From Balneolaceae bacterium (lineage in GTDB: Bacteria > Bacteroidota > Rhodothermia > Balneolales > Balneolaceae): a DNA stretch of 64,000 nucleotides. The DNA is taken from positions 3,425,856-3,489,855 of the forward strand of contig CP030887.1 of assembly GCA_006969905.1 (NCBI GenBank), in the 5' to 3' direction. A program made the position numbers and the translations under genes. Under the pieces are notes generated by a model. That model worked only from the letters and a program-made list of their open reading frames with translations. It made no database searches and was not told the origin of the DNA. This document shows, in pieces, positions 37,418 to 46,245 of the stretch (position 1 is its first letter; each line of letters starts with the position of its first letter).

Positions 37418-38572
37418 ATGAAAAAAATCCGATCCCTTGTTCAAGGAGCAGTTATCCTGCTCCTTTTTTGTTCCCCACAACTAAAAGCCCAACAGATTGT
37501 AGTTACCGATTCTATCAGCACTGCTTTTTTACCTGCTTTATCTTACAATAGTGATTTTGGATTTATGTTCGGAGGTTTAGTCCAGCGCTATCATTACAAA
37601 AAAGAACAACCCCCCTTCTTTTCATTCCTTACCATTGCCGGGATTATATCAACAAAGGGATTGGCTTCGGGATTCATTGAACTGGATAAACCTAATGCCT
37701 TTGGAACTGAAACCCGCCTGATAGCTTCAGTGTATGGAGCCCGCTTTTTAAATGATCCCTTTTTTGGAATTGGAAATTATCAAAAAATACCTAATTCAAC
37801 CCGCACTTCTGACGACCTCTATTTCTTTCAGTCTTTTTCTTCAGGGTTTGATATCAGGGCACGATATCCGTTACGCATTTCCAGCACAGGAAAACACTTC
37901 GATTTGCTTAGTATCCTTACTTTTGATTATGAAACCCCATGGGATAATGGAACGGATCGCCTTATTATGCAGCAGGCTCCTTTGGGAGTGGATGGAGGAA
38001 GAACACTTTACCTGGGAACAGGCTTTGTATGGGAAGGCAGAAACAGCGAATTTCGTCCCACTTCGGGCAGGTATGCTGAAAGTACTATCCAAACCAGCCA
38101 GGATTGGCTGGGCAGCTCCTACTCATCATTTACAGTAGATGGAGAAATGCGTAATTATATCTCTTTCTTTTTGCTCAAAGAAATTACGTTAGCGAACAGG
38201 TTTTACTTTAAGCATACCAGTGGAGATGTACCCTATTGGAATTTGGCTTATGCCGGGGACGAGGAATCACTACGGGGATATCCAGCTCGTCGTTTCTTGG
38301 ATGATAATGTTCTTTTTCTGAATACCGAACTAAGAACCTGGTTGTTCAAGATCAAAGCAATCAAAGGAGAATTTGGCGGTACCCTTTTCTTCGATATAGG
38401 AAGAACTTTTCCGAATGGTGAGTCTCTCCGAACTATAACAAATGATTTGAAATACTCTTTTGGGTTTGGGGGAACCAGCTCCTTCTTTACGCCCGATTTT
38501 ATTTTAAGAACTGATGTTGGATTCTCGGATGAGGGAGTGGGTATTTACTTTACTTCAGGCTACATGTTTTAG
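37418..38572 (+). CDS. Omp85/BamA-TamA-family outer-membrane protein without POTRA domains
   Basis: 384 residues from the ATG at 37418, 2 bp after the antiporter stop. Signal peptide: MKKIRSLVQGAVILLLFCSP then QLKAQQ. The mature protein is essentially only the 16-strand barrel. The family LRGYPARRF motif (RGY, loop 6) is near residue 284, and the C-terminal strand ends YFTSGYMF. No POTRA domains are seen, as in 'short' surface-antigen D15 proteins or patatin-type barrels. Its tight coupling to the antiporter suggests cotranslation; the functional link is unknown. Confidence 0.83.
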   Translation: MKKIRSLVQGAVILLLFCSPQLKAQQIVVTDSISTAFLPALSYNSDFGFMFGGLVQRYHYKKEQPPFFSFLTIAGIISTKGLASGFIELDKPNAFGTETRLIASVYGARFLNDPFFGIGNYQKIPNSTRTSDDLYFFQSFSSGFDIRARYPLRISSTGKHFDLLSILTFDYETPWDNGTDRLIMQQAPLGVDGGRTLYLGTGFVWEGRNSEFRPTSGRYAESTIQTSQDWLGSSYSSFTVDGEMRNYISFFLLKEITLANRFYFKHTSGDVPYWNLAYAGDEESLRGYPARRFLDDNVLFLNTELRTWLFKIKAIKGEFGGTLFFDIGRTFPNGESLRTITNDLKYSFGFGGTSSFFTPDFILRTDVGFSDEGVGIYFTSGYMF

Positions 38573-38595
38573 CCAAAGCTTTGCTTTGCAATAAT

Positions 38596-38771
38596 CAATA
38601 TTCAATGATTAATTACTAATGGAATCCCAGCCTGCCATTCACGAGCCTGCCTCTGCCGGCAGGCGAAGCGAAGTGATCTCAAAGTTCCAAACACGTTCAT
38701 TGAGACTGCTTCACATTCGTTCGCAGATGTCATCCTCAATTGCCAATTGATAATTGAAACATTGAATATTG
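38596..38771. repeat. MITE-like element carrying family A repeat (copy 1)
   Basis: A perfect 12-bp inverted repeat, CAATATTCAATG (38596-38607) and CATTGAATATTG (38760-38771), brackets a 176-bp element. Similarity continues imperfectly inward (AT-rich, TCAATT-like). The centre (38636-38733, + orientation) is a copy of family A, with CATTCACGAG, GCGAAGTGATCTC and GAGACTGCTTC. It lies in the convergent gap between the Omp85 and lipoprotein genes and reaches to the lipoprotein stop. Confidence 0.7.
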
Positions 38772-38772
38772 C

Positions 38773-39942
38773 TCACTGTTCCGTTGAACTCAGCAATCCC
38801 CTGTTCTTATACATAATCTCCTTAGTCCGGTTCTTCAACAAATCGGCTGCATCCATCAACATAACCTCACTGGGTGGGAAAGGCACGCGATCATCTCCCA
38901 GTTTCTTTTTCGACTCATCGGATAAAGCACGCTCATCACCTGCATAGGTAGCTGAGAAATGCTCGAATAAAGCCGTAACAGAAATAGCTTCGGTTTTTAC
39001 TAACTGATCGGTTCTTAAATCTACATAATCAATAGTGCCACCAACAATTCCCTCTTTCCATTGCCGGGCTTGTGTTACTTCTGCTTCAACCGTAATCATA
39101 TTGGGTTCTCTTATATCATTACCCAGGGAGTCTTTCTTCACATTACCCCTCTCGTCTAATACATATTTAGTTCCGTCCTGTATTTCTTTGCTGTCCGTGT
39201 ATTTCTCCCGGTCAATACGCTCAGGTGATACGGCGATATTTTGAATATTTAAGACTACAAAATAGTCGTACTCTAATTCTTCATCTTCAAATACACTGTA
39301 CTGGATCCATCGGCCATTCAAATCAGATAAACCAATTTTACGGAGCTCTTCATCAAACCGCTCGGGCAAAACACTTTGGGAATTGTTCTCGATGACAAAC
39401 AATACCTGGTTCGTCCCCAAATATCTCGACTCCCTTAATTTGGCATCTACATCCTTGTAATTGGAATAAATACTTCTCACCCGGTCAAATTCCTGGTAGG
39501 CCATGCGTGCACTTTCCCGGTCTCCCCTCTCCAGGTATTCCAAACCCCTTTCATACGATACCTCCGCAGCCTGTTCTTTAGATGCAATCAGCCGGTCATC
39601 ATAATCGATAATTTCAAACTCATTCATTAATGAGGTAGGTAATGTTTTAATCCGGTCCTGCCGGTTGTCCAGTCTTATATAAAGGTTATATATATCCAGG
39701 TAGTTTTCATCCCTGCCTTCTTTTTCCAAAAAACTAATTCTATCCATGTCGAAAGAATTGGCTTTAGTGTACGCTTCTTTAAGTACGTACAGTTCTTTGT
39801 CGTTGCCGGCATCCTTACGAAGCTTTTTAACTGATTTGTTGATGGCTTTATCGTATTGCCCTTTTTGGAGGTATTTCTCTGAGGAAACACACCCTGCAGC
39901 AAGAATAAGAGAGAACAAAAGAAGACTGCTTTTCTTAATCAT
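38773..39942 (-). CDS. Lipoprotein of unknown function with TPR-like helical region
   Basis: 389 residues. The signal ends in lipobox LAAGC. A helical, TPR-like N-terminal half follows (KYLQKGQYDKAINKSVKKLR; ERGLEYLERGDRESARMAYQ), then a beta-rich half (FVIENNSQSVLPERFDEELR; VTVEAEVTQARQWKEGIVGG). I do not recognise a named family. It lies 136 bp after nuoK, beyond that gene's terminator, so it is probably transcribed separately. Confidence 0.75.
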   Translation of the reverse strand: MIKKSSLLLFSLILAAGCVSSEKYLQKGQYDKAINKSVKKLRKDAGNDKELYVLKEAYTKANSFDMDRISFLEKEGRDENYLDIYNLYIRLDNRQDRIKTLPTSLMNEFEIIDYDDRLIASKEQAAEVSYERGLEYLERGDRESARMAYQEFDRVRSIYSNYKDVDAKLRESRYLGTNQVLFVIENNSQSVLPERFDEELRKIGLSDLNGRWIQYSVFEDEELEYDYFVVLNIQNIAVSPERIDREKYTDSKEIQDGTKYVLDERGNVKKDSLGNDIREPNMITVEAEVTQARQWKEGIVGGTIDYVDLRTDQLVKTEAISVTALFEHFSATYAGDERALSDESKKKLGDDRVPFPPSEVMLMDAADLLKNRTKEIMYKNRGLLSSTEQ

Positions 39943-40018
39943 AATCCGATTTATTTGTAGAAATTTTCGCTAAGGTACTAATCGAAGAGCAATAAAGGTA
40001 CCCGGAGGAGTTTGAGAA

Positions 40019-40052
40019 ATAAAAAACCCCGCACAAATACTTTATGCGGGGT
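40019..40052 (-). terminator. Terminator after nuoK
   Basis: On the minus strand a 9-bp stem TTGGGGCGT-type hairpin is formed by AACCCCGCA (40025-40033) and TGCGGGGTT (40044-40052), then a T run. It separates nuoJK from the lipoprotein gene. Confidence 0.9.
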
Positions 40053-40078
40053 TCGTAAATGCACTAAAGAAACTGATT

Positions 40079-40381
40079 TTACCAGCGCAGCAGGTTTATC
40101 TTGCTTACATCAACAGTAAGGTTGTTACGGTATATGGCAATGATAATAGCTAAACCTATAACCGCTTCGGCAGCAGCCACCGCAAGGGCAAAGAATACCA
40201 GGATCTGTCCGTCAATATTACCATGGTAACTGCTGAATGAGACCAGCGACAGGTTCACCGCATTCAGCATTAATTCCACACACATAAACACCACAATGGC
40301 ATTACGGCGAATAAGCACACCAATAATTCCAATGGTAAACATGATGGCACTGAGCCCTAAAAACCAATCAATCTCAATCAT
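40079..40381 (-). CDS. nuoK: NADH-quinone oxidoreductase subunit K
   Basis: 100 residues and three membrane helices with the NuoK signature [20 protein letters not shown] (conserved Glu in helix 2) and [20 protein letters not shown] (conserved Glu in helix 3). It links the quinone site to the antiporter-like subunits. It follows nuoJ by 3 bp. Confidence 0.98.
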   Translation of the reverse strand: MIEIDWFLGLSAIMFTIGIIGVLIRRNAIVVFMCVELMLNAVNLSLVSFSSYHGNIDGQILVFFALAVAAAEAVIGLAIIIAIYRNNLTVDVSKINLLRW

Positions 40382-40384
40382 TGC

Positions 40385-40894
40385 TTACGCCTTTTTAATT
40401 TTATGTTGAGCAACCATCAAAGCACCAACTACAGCCGCGGTCAGCAGGATTGCCGTCATTTCTAAAGGAAGAAGGTATTTAGTATATAGTACATCACCTA
40501 CGGCTTCAACCGTACCGATATAGGACATTTTCTCAGATATGGCAGGCAACATATCCGCCACTCCGGCAATGCTGTAGAAGATTTGCCCGGTAACCGCAAC
40601 CCCTAACAGAAAAGCCACAAAATATTTCACCCTGAATTTATCAAATAGCTTTTCTTCATCCTGTACATTCAAAAGCATAATTACGAACAGGAATAATACC
40701 ATAATAGCTCCGGCATACACCAGAATCTGGATAATGGCCAGGAATTGAGCGTTTAGCAATAAATAAATTCCAGCCAGTGAAACCATGTTAATAACCAGGA
40801 ATAAAGCACTGTTCACCACATTTTTGTTGATGATCATTGCCAGCGCCGAAGCAATGGCTAACACAGCAAGCAGAAAAAAGAGATATACAATCAT
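40385..40894 (-). CDS. nuoJ: NADH-quinone oxidoreductase subunit J
   Basis: 169 residues, about five helices, with AQFLAIIQILVYAGAIMVLF followed by LFVIMLLNV, the diagnostic NuoJ segment. It lies between uppP (69 bp upstream) and nuoK. NuoA-I are not in the window. Confidence 0.97.
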   Translation of the reverse strand: MIVYLFFLLAVLAIASALAMIINKNVVNSALFLVINMVSLAGIYLLLNAQFLAIIQILVYAGAIMVLFLFVIMLLNVQDEEKLFDKFRVKYFVAFLLGVAVTGQIFYSIAGVADMLPAISEKMSYIGTVEAVGDVLYTKYLLPLEMTAILLTAAVVGALMVAQHKIKKA

Positions 40895-40963
40895 AAGGGT
40901 TGCTTCAGAATTTGGTGCACAAAGGTAGGATTTTTTACTTCGGCCTTCAACATAAACCGGCTT

Positions 40964-41770
40964 TTAATTCCAAAAATAAATCAGGCCAAAACCTCCAATC
41001 ACCCAGCAATAGAAAGCGAAGTAATGAAAGCCTTTTTTCTTCAGGATTACGATAAGATATTTAAGGGCATAATAACCGGAAATAAATGCTGTAAAGAAAC
41101 CTACTAACAAGTTAGTAATTTGTGCCCCGTCAACTCCCATTTCGATCAAATCCAGTATCTGAAGCAGCATTGCCCCTGCTATTACAGGTATTACCATCAA
41201 GAAAGAAAAATTTGCAGCATCCTCTCTTTTAATGCCTAAATACAAAGCAGCAGAAATAGTAGAACCGGAACGGCTGATGCCCGGGATCATGGCAAATGCC
41301 TGCGATACCCCAATTAAAATACTACTGCCTAATGTTACTTTACCTTCCCGTTCTTTTGCGAATTTAGTCAGGAAAAGAATAAGGCCTGTTACCAATAACA
41401 TGATGGATACTAAGAAGGGGCTTGCAAATATTTCCTCCACCCTGTCTTTCAATGTAAAACCTACAATAAGTGCCGGGATCATACTTACCAAAATAAAACC
41501 TATGAGCTTTACCTGTGGATCATGGGCTTTCTCTTTGGGAGAAGTTGCAAACTGGAGCCCTGATTTAATAAGATCCGCAAGTATTGAGCGATAATAAATC
41601 AAAATGCTGCATAAGGTTCCAAAGTGGACTACAATCTCGAAGGTGAGCCCGGCCTCTTCCTCCCCTCCCAAAAAATACTTGCCCAGCGCAAGATGTCCAG
41701 AGCTGCTTATGGGCAGGAATTCAGTAAGCCCTTGTAAAAGTCCTAATAAAAAAGATTGTAAAATGTCCAC
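40964..41770 (-). CDS. uppP: Undecaprenyl-diphosphate phosphatase (UppP/BacA)
   Basis: 268 residues, polytopic. Signature motifs are GLTEFLPISSSGHL (residues 14-27, with catalytic Glu17) and MIPGISRSGSTISAAL. It recycles the lipid carrier for peptidoglycan and glycan export by removing one phosphate, and confers bacitracin tolerance. It is upstream of nuoJ in the same direction, with the start 92 bp from divergent moxR. Confidence 0.97.
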   Translation of the reverse strand: MDILQSFLLGLLQGLTEFLPISSSGHLALGKYFLGGEEEAGLTFEIVVHFGTLCSILIYYRSILADLIKSGLQFATSPKEKAHDPQVKLIGFILVSMIPALIVGFTLKDRVEEIFASPFLVSIMLLVTGLILFLTKFAKEREGKVTLGSSILIGVSQAFAMIPGISRSGSTISAALYLGIKREDAANFSFLMVIPVIAGAMLLQILDLIEMGVDGAQITNLLVGFFTAFISGYYALKYLIVILKKKGFHYFAFYCWVIGGFGLIYFWN

Positions 41771-41791
41771 AGATGTAAGTTTAGCTCTATT

Positions 41792-41799
41792 TATATTTG
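41792..41799 (+). promoter_or_regulatory. Predicted -7 promoter element of moxR (TATATTTG)
   Basis: A perfect TAnnTTTG match 63 bp upstream of the moxR ATG, in the divergent uppP/moxR gap. Confidence 0.4.
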
Positions 41800-41861
41800 T
41801 GCTTTTGAAGGCGAGAAAATAACCATATCATCACCAAAATTTATAACTGAATCGAAAAAAC

Positions 41862-42863
41862 ATGAGTGATTTTGCAGTAGACATGAACGCACTGGGCGAA
41901 AAGATAGAAAAAAGCAGCGCATTTATTGAAGACATCAGGAAAGAACTGGACAAAGTAATCATCGGTCAGCAGTATATGATCGATCGTTTACTGGTTGGGT
42001 TGCTCACCAACGGACATGTATTGCTGGAAGGTGTTCCCGGTCTTGCAAAAACATTAACCGTTTCTTCATTGGCTACTGTATTAAATACAGAATTTCAGCG
42101 TATTCAGTTTACACCCGACCTACTGCCTGCCGATTTAATCGGGACACTTATCTACAATCAAAAAGAAGCAGAATTCCTGGTTAAAAAAGGGCCTATTTTC
42201 GCAAACATCATTCTTGCAGATGAGATCAACCGTTCTCCGGCCAAAGTACAAAGCGCCTTGCTTGAAGCCATGCAGGAGAAGCAGGTTACCATTGGTGAAT
42301 CCACTTTTAAACTGGAAGAACCCTTCCTAGTATTAGCCACTCAAAACCCGGTTGAACAAGAAGGAACGTATCCCCTGCCAGAAGCGCAGGTAGACCGTTT
42401 TATGCTGAAGCTGAAAATTGGTTACCCTACTGAGATTGAAGAAATGGAAATTATGCGCCGGATGGCTAAAACCGGAGCAAAGCCTCAACTTGATACCGTT
42501 GTTTCAACAGAAACCATTATGGAAGCCCGATCTGTAATCAACGAGATTTATATGGATGAAAAAGTTGAGAAATATATTGTTGACCTGGTTTTTGCTACCC
42601 GTAAACCAGCTAATTACGGATTGAAGGACTTGGAAGATCTTATCGGTTTTGGCGGCTCACCTCGGGCATCCATTAACCTTAACCTGGCTGCACGTGCCCA
42701 GGCTTTTATGGAGCACCGCGCTTATGTTACTCCTGAGGATGTCCGTACTATTGCGATGGATGTTCTTCGCCACCGTATTATCCCGACCTTTGAAGCCGAG
42801 GCTGAGGATATTACTTCCGAAGACATTGTTGAGAAAATTATGGGAACTGTTCAGGTACCTTAG
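41862..42863 (+). CDS. MoxR-family AAA+ ATPase
   Basis: 333 residues. Walker A GVPGLAKT (57-64), Walker B IILADEINRSPAKVQSALLE, sensor 1 LATQNPVEQEGTYPLPEAQVD and the C-terminal lid (GGSPRASINLNLAARA). MoxR ATPases act as chaperones that mature or activate other proteins, usually with a neighbouring DUF58 or VWA-domain gene. None follows here: the next 276 bp are a repeat and the rpsA terminator, so this is an orphan. Confidence 0.95.
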   Translation: MSDFAVDMNALGEKIEKSSAFIEDIRKELDKVIIGQQYMIDRLLVGLLTNGHVLLEGVPGLAKTLTVSSLATVLNTEFQRIQFTPDLLPADLIGTLIYNQKEAEFLVKKGPIFANIILADEINRSPAKVQSALLEAMQEKQVTIGESTFKLEEPFLVLATQNPVEQEGTYPLPEAQVDRFMLKLKIGYPTEIEEMEIMRRMAKTGAKPQLDTVVSTETIMEARSVINEIYMDEKVEKYIVDLVFATRKPANYGLKDLEDLIGFGGSPRASINLNLAARAQAFMEHRAYVTPEDVRTIAMDVLRHRIIPTFEAEAEDITSEDIVEKIMGTVQVP

Positions 42864-42966
42864 GTAAATTGGTATTGAAAATCACTTCTCCTGATCAATC
42901 AGGATTTGAATGTTTGCCAGTTACCCACTCCCTGTCTTGTCAAAAATTACCTAACCTTCATAAAAT

Positions 42967-43055
42967 GATTGTCTTTGCGAGGAGTCCCGAGGCTTCGGGA
43001 CAACAAAGCAATCCCAATGTGGAAACCGGAGATCACTTTGCTCCGCTCGTGAATG
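42967..43055 (-). repeat. Dispersed intergenic repeat, family A copy 2
   Basis: In minus orientation it reads CATTCACGAGCGGAGCAAAG then TGATCTCCGG, a GGGATTGCTTTG block and CCTCGCAAAGACA. It aligns over its length to 50571-50674 and to the centre of 38596-38771. It lies in the convergent gap between moxR and rpsA. Confidence 0.75.
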
Positions 43056-43072
43056 CTCAAAACTACCCGAAA

Positions 43073-43106
43073 TAAAAAACCCCGTCTACTTTCGTAAACG
43101 GGGTTT
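43073..43106 (-). terminator. Terminator of rpsA
   Basis: A 9-bp stem AAACCCCGT / ACGGGGTTT (43077-43085 and 43098-43106) followed on the minus strand by a T run, 34 bp after the rpsA stop. It may also stop readthrough from moxR. Confidence 0.9.
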
Positions 43107-43139
43107 CCAAATTCGATACCTAAAGCCTACAAAGACATT

Positions 43140-45146
43140 TTACTCTTCTTCTTTTTCAGCTTTAGCTTTCTTTGCCTTTTTAGCAGCTTCTGCTTTTTCT
43201 TCAGCTTCCATCTTTTCTTTCAAAGCACCAAGGCCAGACATTTCACCAAGTGTTGGGGCACCGGTTTCAACATCTTTCTTGCTTGTGTTTTTAGCCTTCT
43301 TGGTTTTTGCTTTCTTTTGATCAGAATCCAGCTGGCTAAGACTGATGTTCTTGTTCGCTTCGTCAAATTCAAACACAAAGGCTTCTACGTTGTCGCCTTC
43401 TTTATATTCTGCTTCAACTGACTTTGCATAGCTTAGGAAAGCTTCAACACCTAAAGGAAGCTTAACAAAAGCACCACGTTCAGTAGCTTTAATTACTTCA
43501 CCTTCTACAGAAGCACCAGGCGCATATTCTTTAGCATATTGCTCCCATGGATTTTCCAGAACTTGCTTGTGGCCAAGTGTAATTCTTCGGTTCTCGAAGT
43601 CTACACCCAGAATTACCACATCTATTTCCTGGTCTTTCTTAACGATTTCATTCGGATGCTCAACTTTGTCCGTCCAGCTTAGGTCAGATACGTGGATTAA
43701 ACCATCAATACCCGGCTCCAACTCAACAAATACTCCAAAGTTGGTAAGGTTGCGAATCACACCGCTATGCTTAGAACCAATTGGGAATCGTTCCGTTATT
43801 TCCGCCCATGGATCTTCAGTCAATTGCTTAACACCGAGAGAAATCTTTTTCTCATCTTCGTTGATGTTAAGAACAATACATTCTACCACATCATCTTTCT
43901 GAACCAGTTGAGATGGGTGCTTGATATGCTGCGTCCAGGACATTTCACTGATGTGAATCAATCCTTCCACACCCTTTTCAAGCTCAATGAAAGCACCGTA
44001 ATCTGCTATTGATACCACACGTCCCTGAACTTTCATATTCTCAGGGTATTTGGCATGAATGTCTTCCCACGGATGTGGCTGAAGTTGCTTTAATCCAAGT
44101 GATACCCGCTTGCTGCGCTCATCAAAGTCAATTACTGCAACGTTCATACGTTGATCAAGCTGCACGATTTCATTTGGATCGTCAACACGTCCCCAGGAAA
44201 GGTCTGTGATATGAAGAAGTCCGTCAACACCACCCAGATCGATGAACACACCGAAGTCAGTAATGTTTTTAACCGCGCCTTCAAGAACCTGGCCTGCTTC
44301 AATAGTATCAAGAATTTGCTCACGCTGCTCTTCCAGATCAGATTCAATAAGGGCTCTGTGAGATACAACTACATTTTCAGCAACCATGTTCAACTTCACA
44401 ACCTGGAACTCCATGGTTCGTCCTACATAGGCATCAAAGTCACGCACCGGGCGTACATCAATTTGAGAACCCGGAAGGAAGGCATCGATTCCGAATACAT
44501 CCACAACCATACCCCCTTTGATACGTCGCTTGATATATCCTTCAATAATCTCTTCGGTGCCGTGAGCCGCCTCAATTTTTTCCCAGGCCTGTAAAATGTC
44601 TGCCTTACGGCGAGAAAGGATTAACTGGCCGTCTTTGTCTTCAACACGATCCAGGAATACATCAACCTCATCGCCAGGCCCCATATTTTCAAGAATAGTA
44701 GATGGGAACTCGTTTACAGGGATAATTCCTTCTGATTTGAAACCGATATCAATGACAACATATTTCTCATCGATTGAAACTACACGACCGCTTACAATTT
44801 CTTTTTCTTCAATTTCATTAAGGGTATTTTCATACATACCCATAAGTTCTTTATACTCATCTTCAGTGTACTCATCTGATGGAGCCTGAAGTTGGTCATA
44901 GGTATAAACTTCACCTTCAACCTCACCTGTAAATACGTGAGTCAAAGTCTCTTCCTGAGCTGTTTCTTCTGTTTCTGCTACTTCTTCTGATTCCTCAGCA
45001 GGCGCTTCTTCAGTTGAGGTTTCCTCTTCTGCAGTGGCCTCTTCGGTTACTTCGGCAGTTTCTTCAACCACTTCTTCTGTAGTTTCTTCTACAGCTTCTG
45101 CGGTTGTTTCTTCCATTTCGGTTTCTTTTTTCAGTTCTTCTGTCAT
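43140..45146 (-). CDS. rpsA: 30S ribosomal protein S1
   Basis: 668 residues with six S1 RNA-binding domains, starting at SGRVVSIDEKYVVIDIG, EGYIKRRIKGGMVVDVFG, EGAVKNITDFGVFIDLG, QGRVVSIADYGAFIELE, SGVIRNLTNFGVFVELE and EGEVIKATERGAFVKLP. S1 delivers mRNA to the ribosome, which matters in a group with weak Shine-Dalgarno signals. The first 90 or so residues are an unusual Glu/Thr-rich acidic extension, and the tail is Lys/Ala/Glu-rich. It follows cmk by 52 bp, the widespread cmk-rpsA pairing. Confidence 0.98.
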   Translation of the reverse strand: MTEELKKETEMEETTAEAVEETTEEVVEETAEVTEEATAEEETSTEEAPAEESEEVAETEETAQEETLTHVFTGEVEGEVYTYDQLQAPSDEYTEDEYKELMGMYENTLNEIEEKEIVSGRVVSIDEKYVVIDIGFKSEGIIPVNEFPSTILENMGPGDEVDVFLDRVEDKDGQLILSRRKADILQAWEKIEAAHGTEEIIEGYIKRRIKGGMVVDVFGIDAFLPGSQIDVRPVRDFDAYVGRTMEFQVVKLNMVAENVVVSHRALIESDLEEQREQILDTIEAGQVLEGAVKNITDFGVFIDLGGVDGLLHITDLSWGRVDDPNEIVQLDQRMNVAVIDFDERSKRVSLGLKQLQPHPWEDIHAKYPENMKVQGRVVSIADYGAFIELEKGVEGLIHISEMSWTQHIKHPSQLVQKDDVVECIVLNINEDEKKISLGVKQLTEDPWAEITERFPIGSKHSGVIRNLTNFGVFVELEPGIDGLIHVSDLSWTDKVEHPNEIVKKDQEIDVVILGVDFENRRITLGHKQVLENPWEQYAKEYAPGASVEGEVIKATERGAFVKLPLGVEAFLSYAKSVEAEYKEGDNVEAFVFEFDEANKNISLSQLDSDQKKAKTKKAKNTSKKDVETGAPTLGEMSGLGALKEKMEAEEKAEAAKKAKKAKAEKEEE

Positions 45147-45198
45147 TATGTTTTGTTAAAGGTTTACCTCACAATTGACTTTCAACTGTGGGATAAGG

Positions 45199-45864
45199 TT
45201 AATGTTTATGTTCAGTAATTAGTTTTTTTACCTGATTACTGATTTGTGTTACTTGTTCTTCAAAAGTAAGTCCTGATGTATTGATCAGAATTGCATCTTC
45301 TGCTTGCTTCAATGGATCTGCTTCTCTGGAACTATCCACCTGATCGCGGCCGGCAATATTTGCCTTTACCTCTTCAAGAGACGTTTCAATACCTTTCTGT
45401 GATAACTCACGGAACCTGCGTTCTGCCCTGTCATTTAAATCAGCAACCATAAAAAATTTCATAGCAGCATCAGTAAAAACAGCAGTACCCAGATCACGAC
45501 CATCAGCAATGTAGATATCTTTTTTTACCTGCTCTCTCATTAGTTGGTTTATATATGATCGAATATCAGGCATCGTAGCTACTTCACTTACTGCATCAGA
45601 TACTTTCATGGATCGTATATCTTCTGATACATCAATATTATCCAGAAATACATGAAATTTTTTCTGTTTAAAATAAAAAGAGATCTTACTTTCTTTCAGG
45701 AGATCAATGAACACTTCCCTGTTACGGTCAGCTTGTAAATAAATAAGCGTTGCAACGCGGTATAAAGCTCCTGAATCCAAATACTGAATTTTCAACCTTT
45801 CGGCTACTGCTCTTGCAGTTGAACTTTTACCTGACCCTGCGGGCCCATCTATAACCACTATCAT
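45199..45864 (-). CDS. cmk: Cytidylate kinase
   Basis: 221 residues. P-loop GPAGSGKSS (7-15), then YLDSGALYRVATL, the CMP-binding NMP-domain and the ADGRDLGTAVFTDA segment of CMP kinases, then RDQVDSSREADPL. It phosphorylates CMP and dCMP to diphosphates. It is first of the cmk-rpsA operon, divergent from rpsT. Confidence 0.97.
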   Translation of the reverse strand: MIVVIDGPAGSGKSSTARAVAERLKIQYLDSGALYRVATLIYLQADRNREVFIDLLKESKISFYFKQKKFHVFLDNIDVSEDIRSMKVSDAVSEVATMPDIRSYINQLMREQVKKDIYIADGRDLGTAVFTDAAMKFFMVADLNDRAERRFRELSQKGIETSLEEVKANIAGRDQVDSSREADPLKQAEDAILINTSGLTFEEQVTQISNQVKKLITEHKH

Positions 45865-45910
45865 AACAGAACAGCTAAATTAAACTTTATCGTTAAAACA
45901 TTCAATCAAT

Positions 45911-45943
45911 TGTTGAATAATGTTTGTTTAAGCCTTAATTTTG
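45911..45943 (+). promoter_or_regulatory. Consensus promoter of rpsT-gpmI
   Basis: TGTTG (45911-45915) and TAATTTTG (45936-45943) are separated by 20 nt, a full match to the Bacteroidota housekeeping promoter (TTG-N19-21-TAnnTTTG). It is 40 bp upstream of rpsT. Confidence 0.65.
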
Positions 45944-45982
45944 ACTTCTGTAAAATTTTAGACTAAAAGTGACCATAAAGTA

Positions 45983-46234
45983 ATGCCACAAACTAAACAA
46001 GCGATTAAACGTGTTCGGCAAGCTGAGAAGAGAAATCTTCAAAATCGTGCTCGTAAATCGAAGATAAGAACACTCATTAAAAAGGTTTTTGATACCTCCG
46101 ACAAAGCACAGGCAGAAGCTGCTCTAAAAGAAGCCGTTTCTTACATTGATAAAATGACTGTGAAAGGAATAGTTCACACAAATAATGCTGCCCGAAAAAA
46201 AGCCCGCCTTACAAAGTACGTAAATAATTTATAA
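45983..46234 (+). CDS. rpsT: 30S ribosomal protein S20
   Basis: 83 residues, mostly helical and basic, with bS20 signatures (KQAIKRVRQAEKRNLQNRAR; VKGIVHTNNAARKKARLTKY). It lies 11 bp before gpmI on the same strand. Confidence 0.98.
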   Translation: MPQTKQAIKRVRQAEKRNLQNRARKSKIRTLIKKVFDTSDKAQAEAALKEAVSYIDKMTVKGIVHTNNAARKKARLTKYVNNL

Positions 46235-46245
46235 GAGATTTTCCT

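Noticed and set aside
38747..38947. 66-codon plus-strand frame near 38.8 kb
   Set aside because: It is antisense to the lipoprotein gene and begins in the repeat element.
42869..43075. 68-codon plus-strand frame after moxR
   Set aside because: It is made largely of the family A repeat and terminator and has no sensible protein features.
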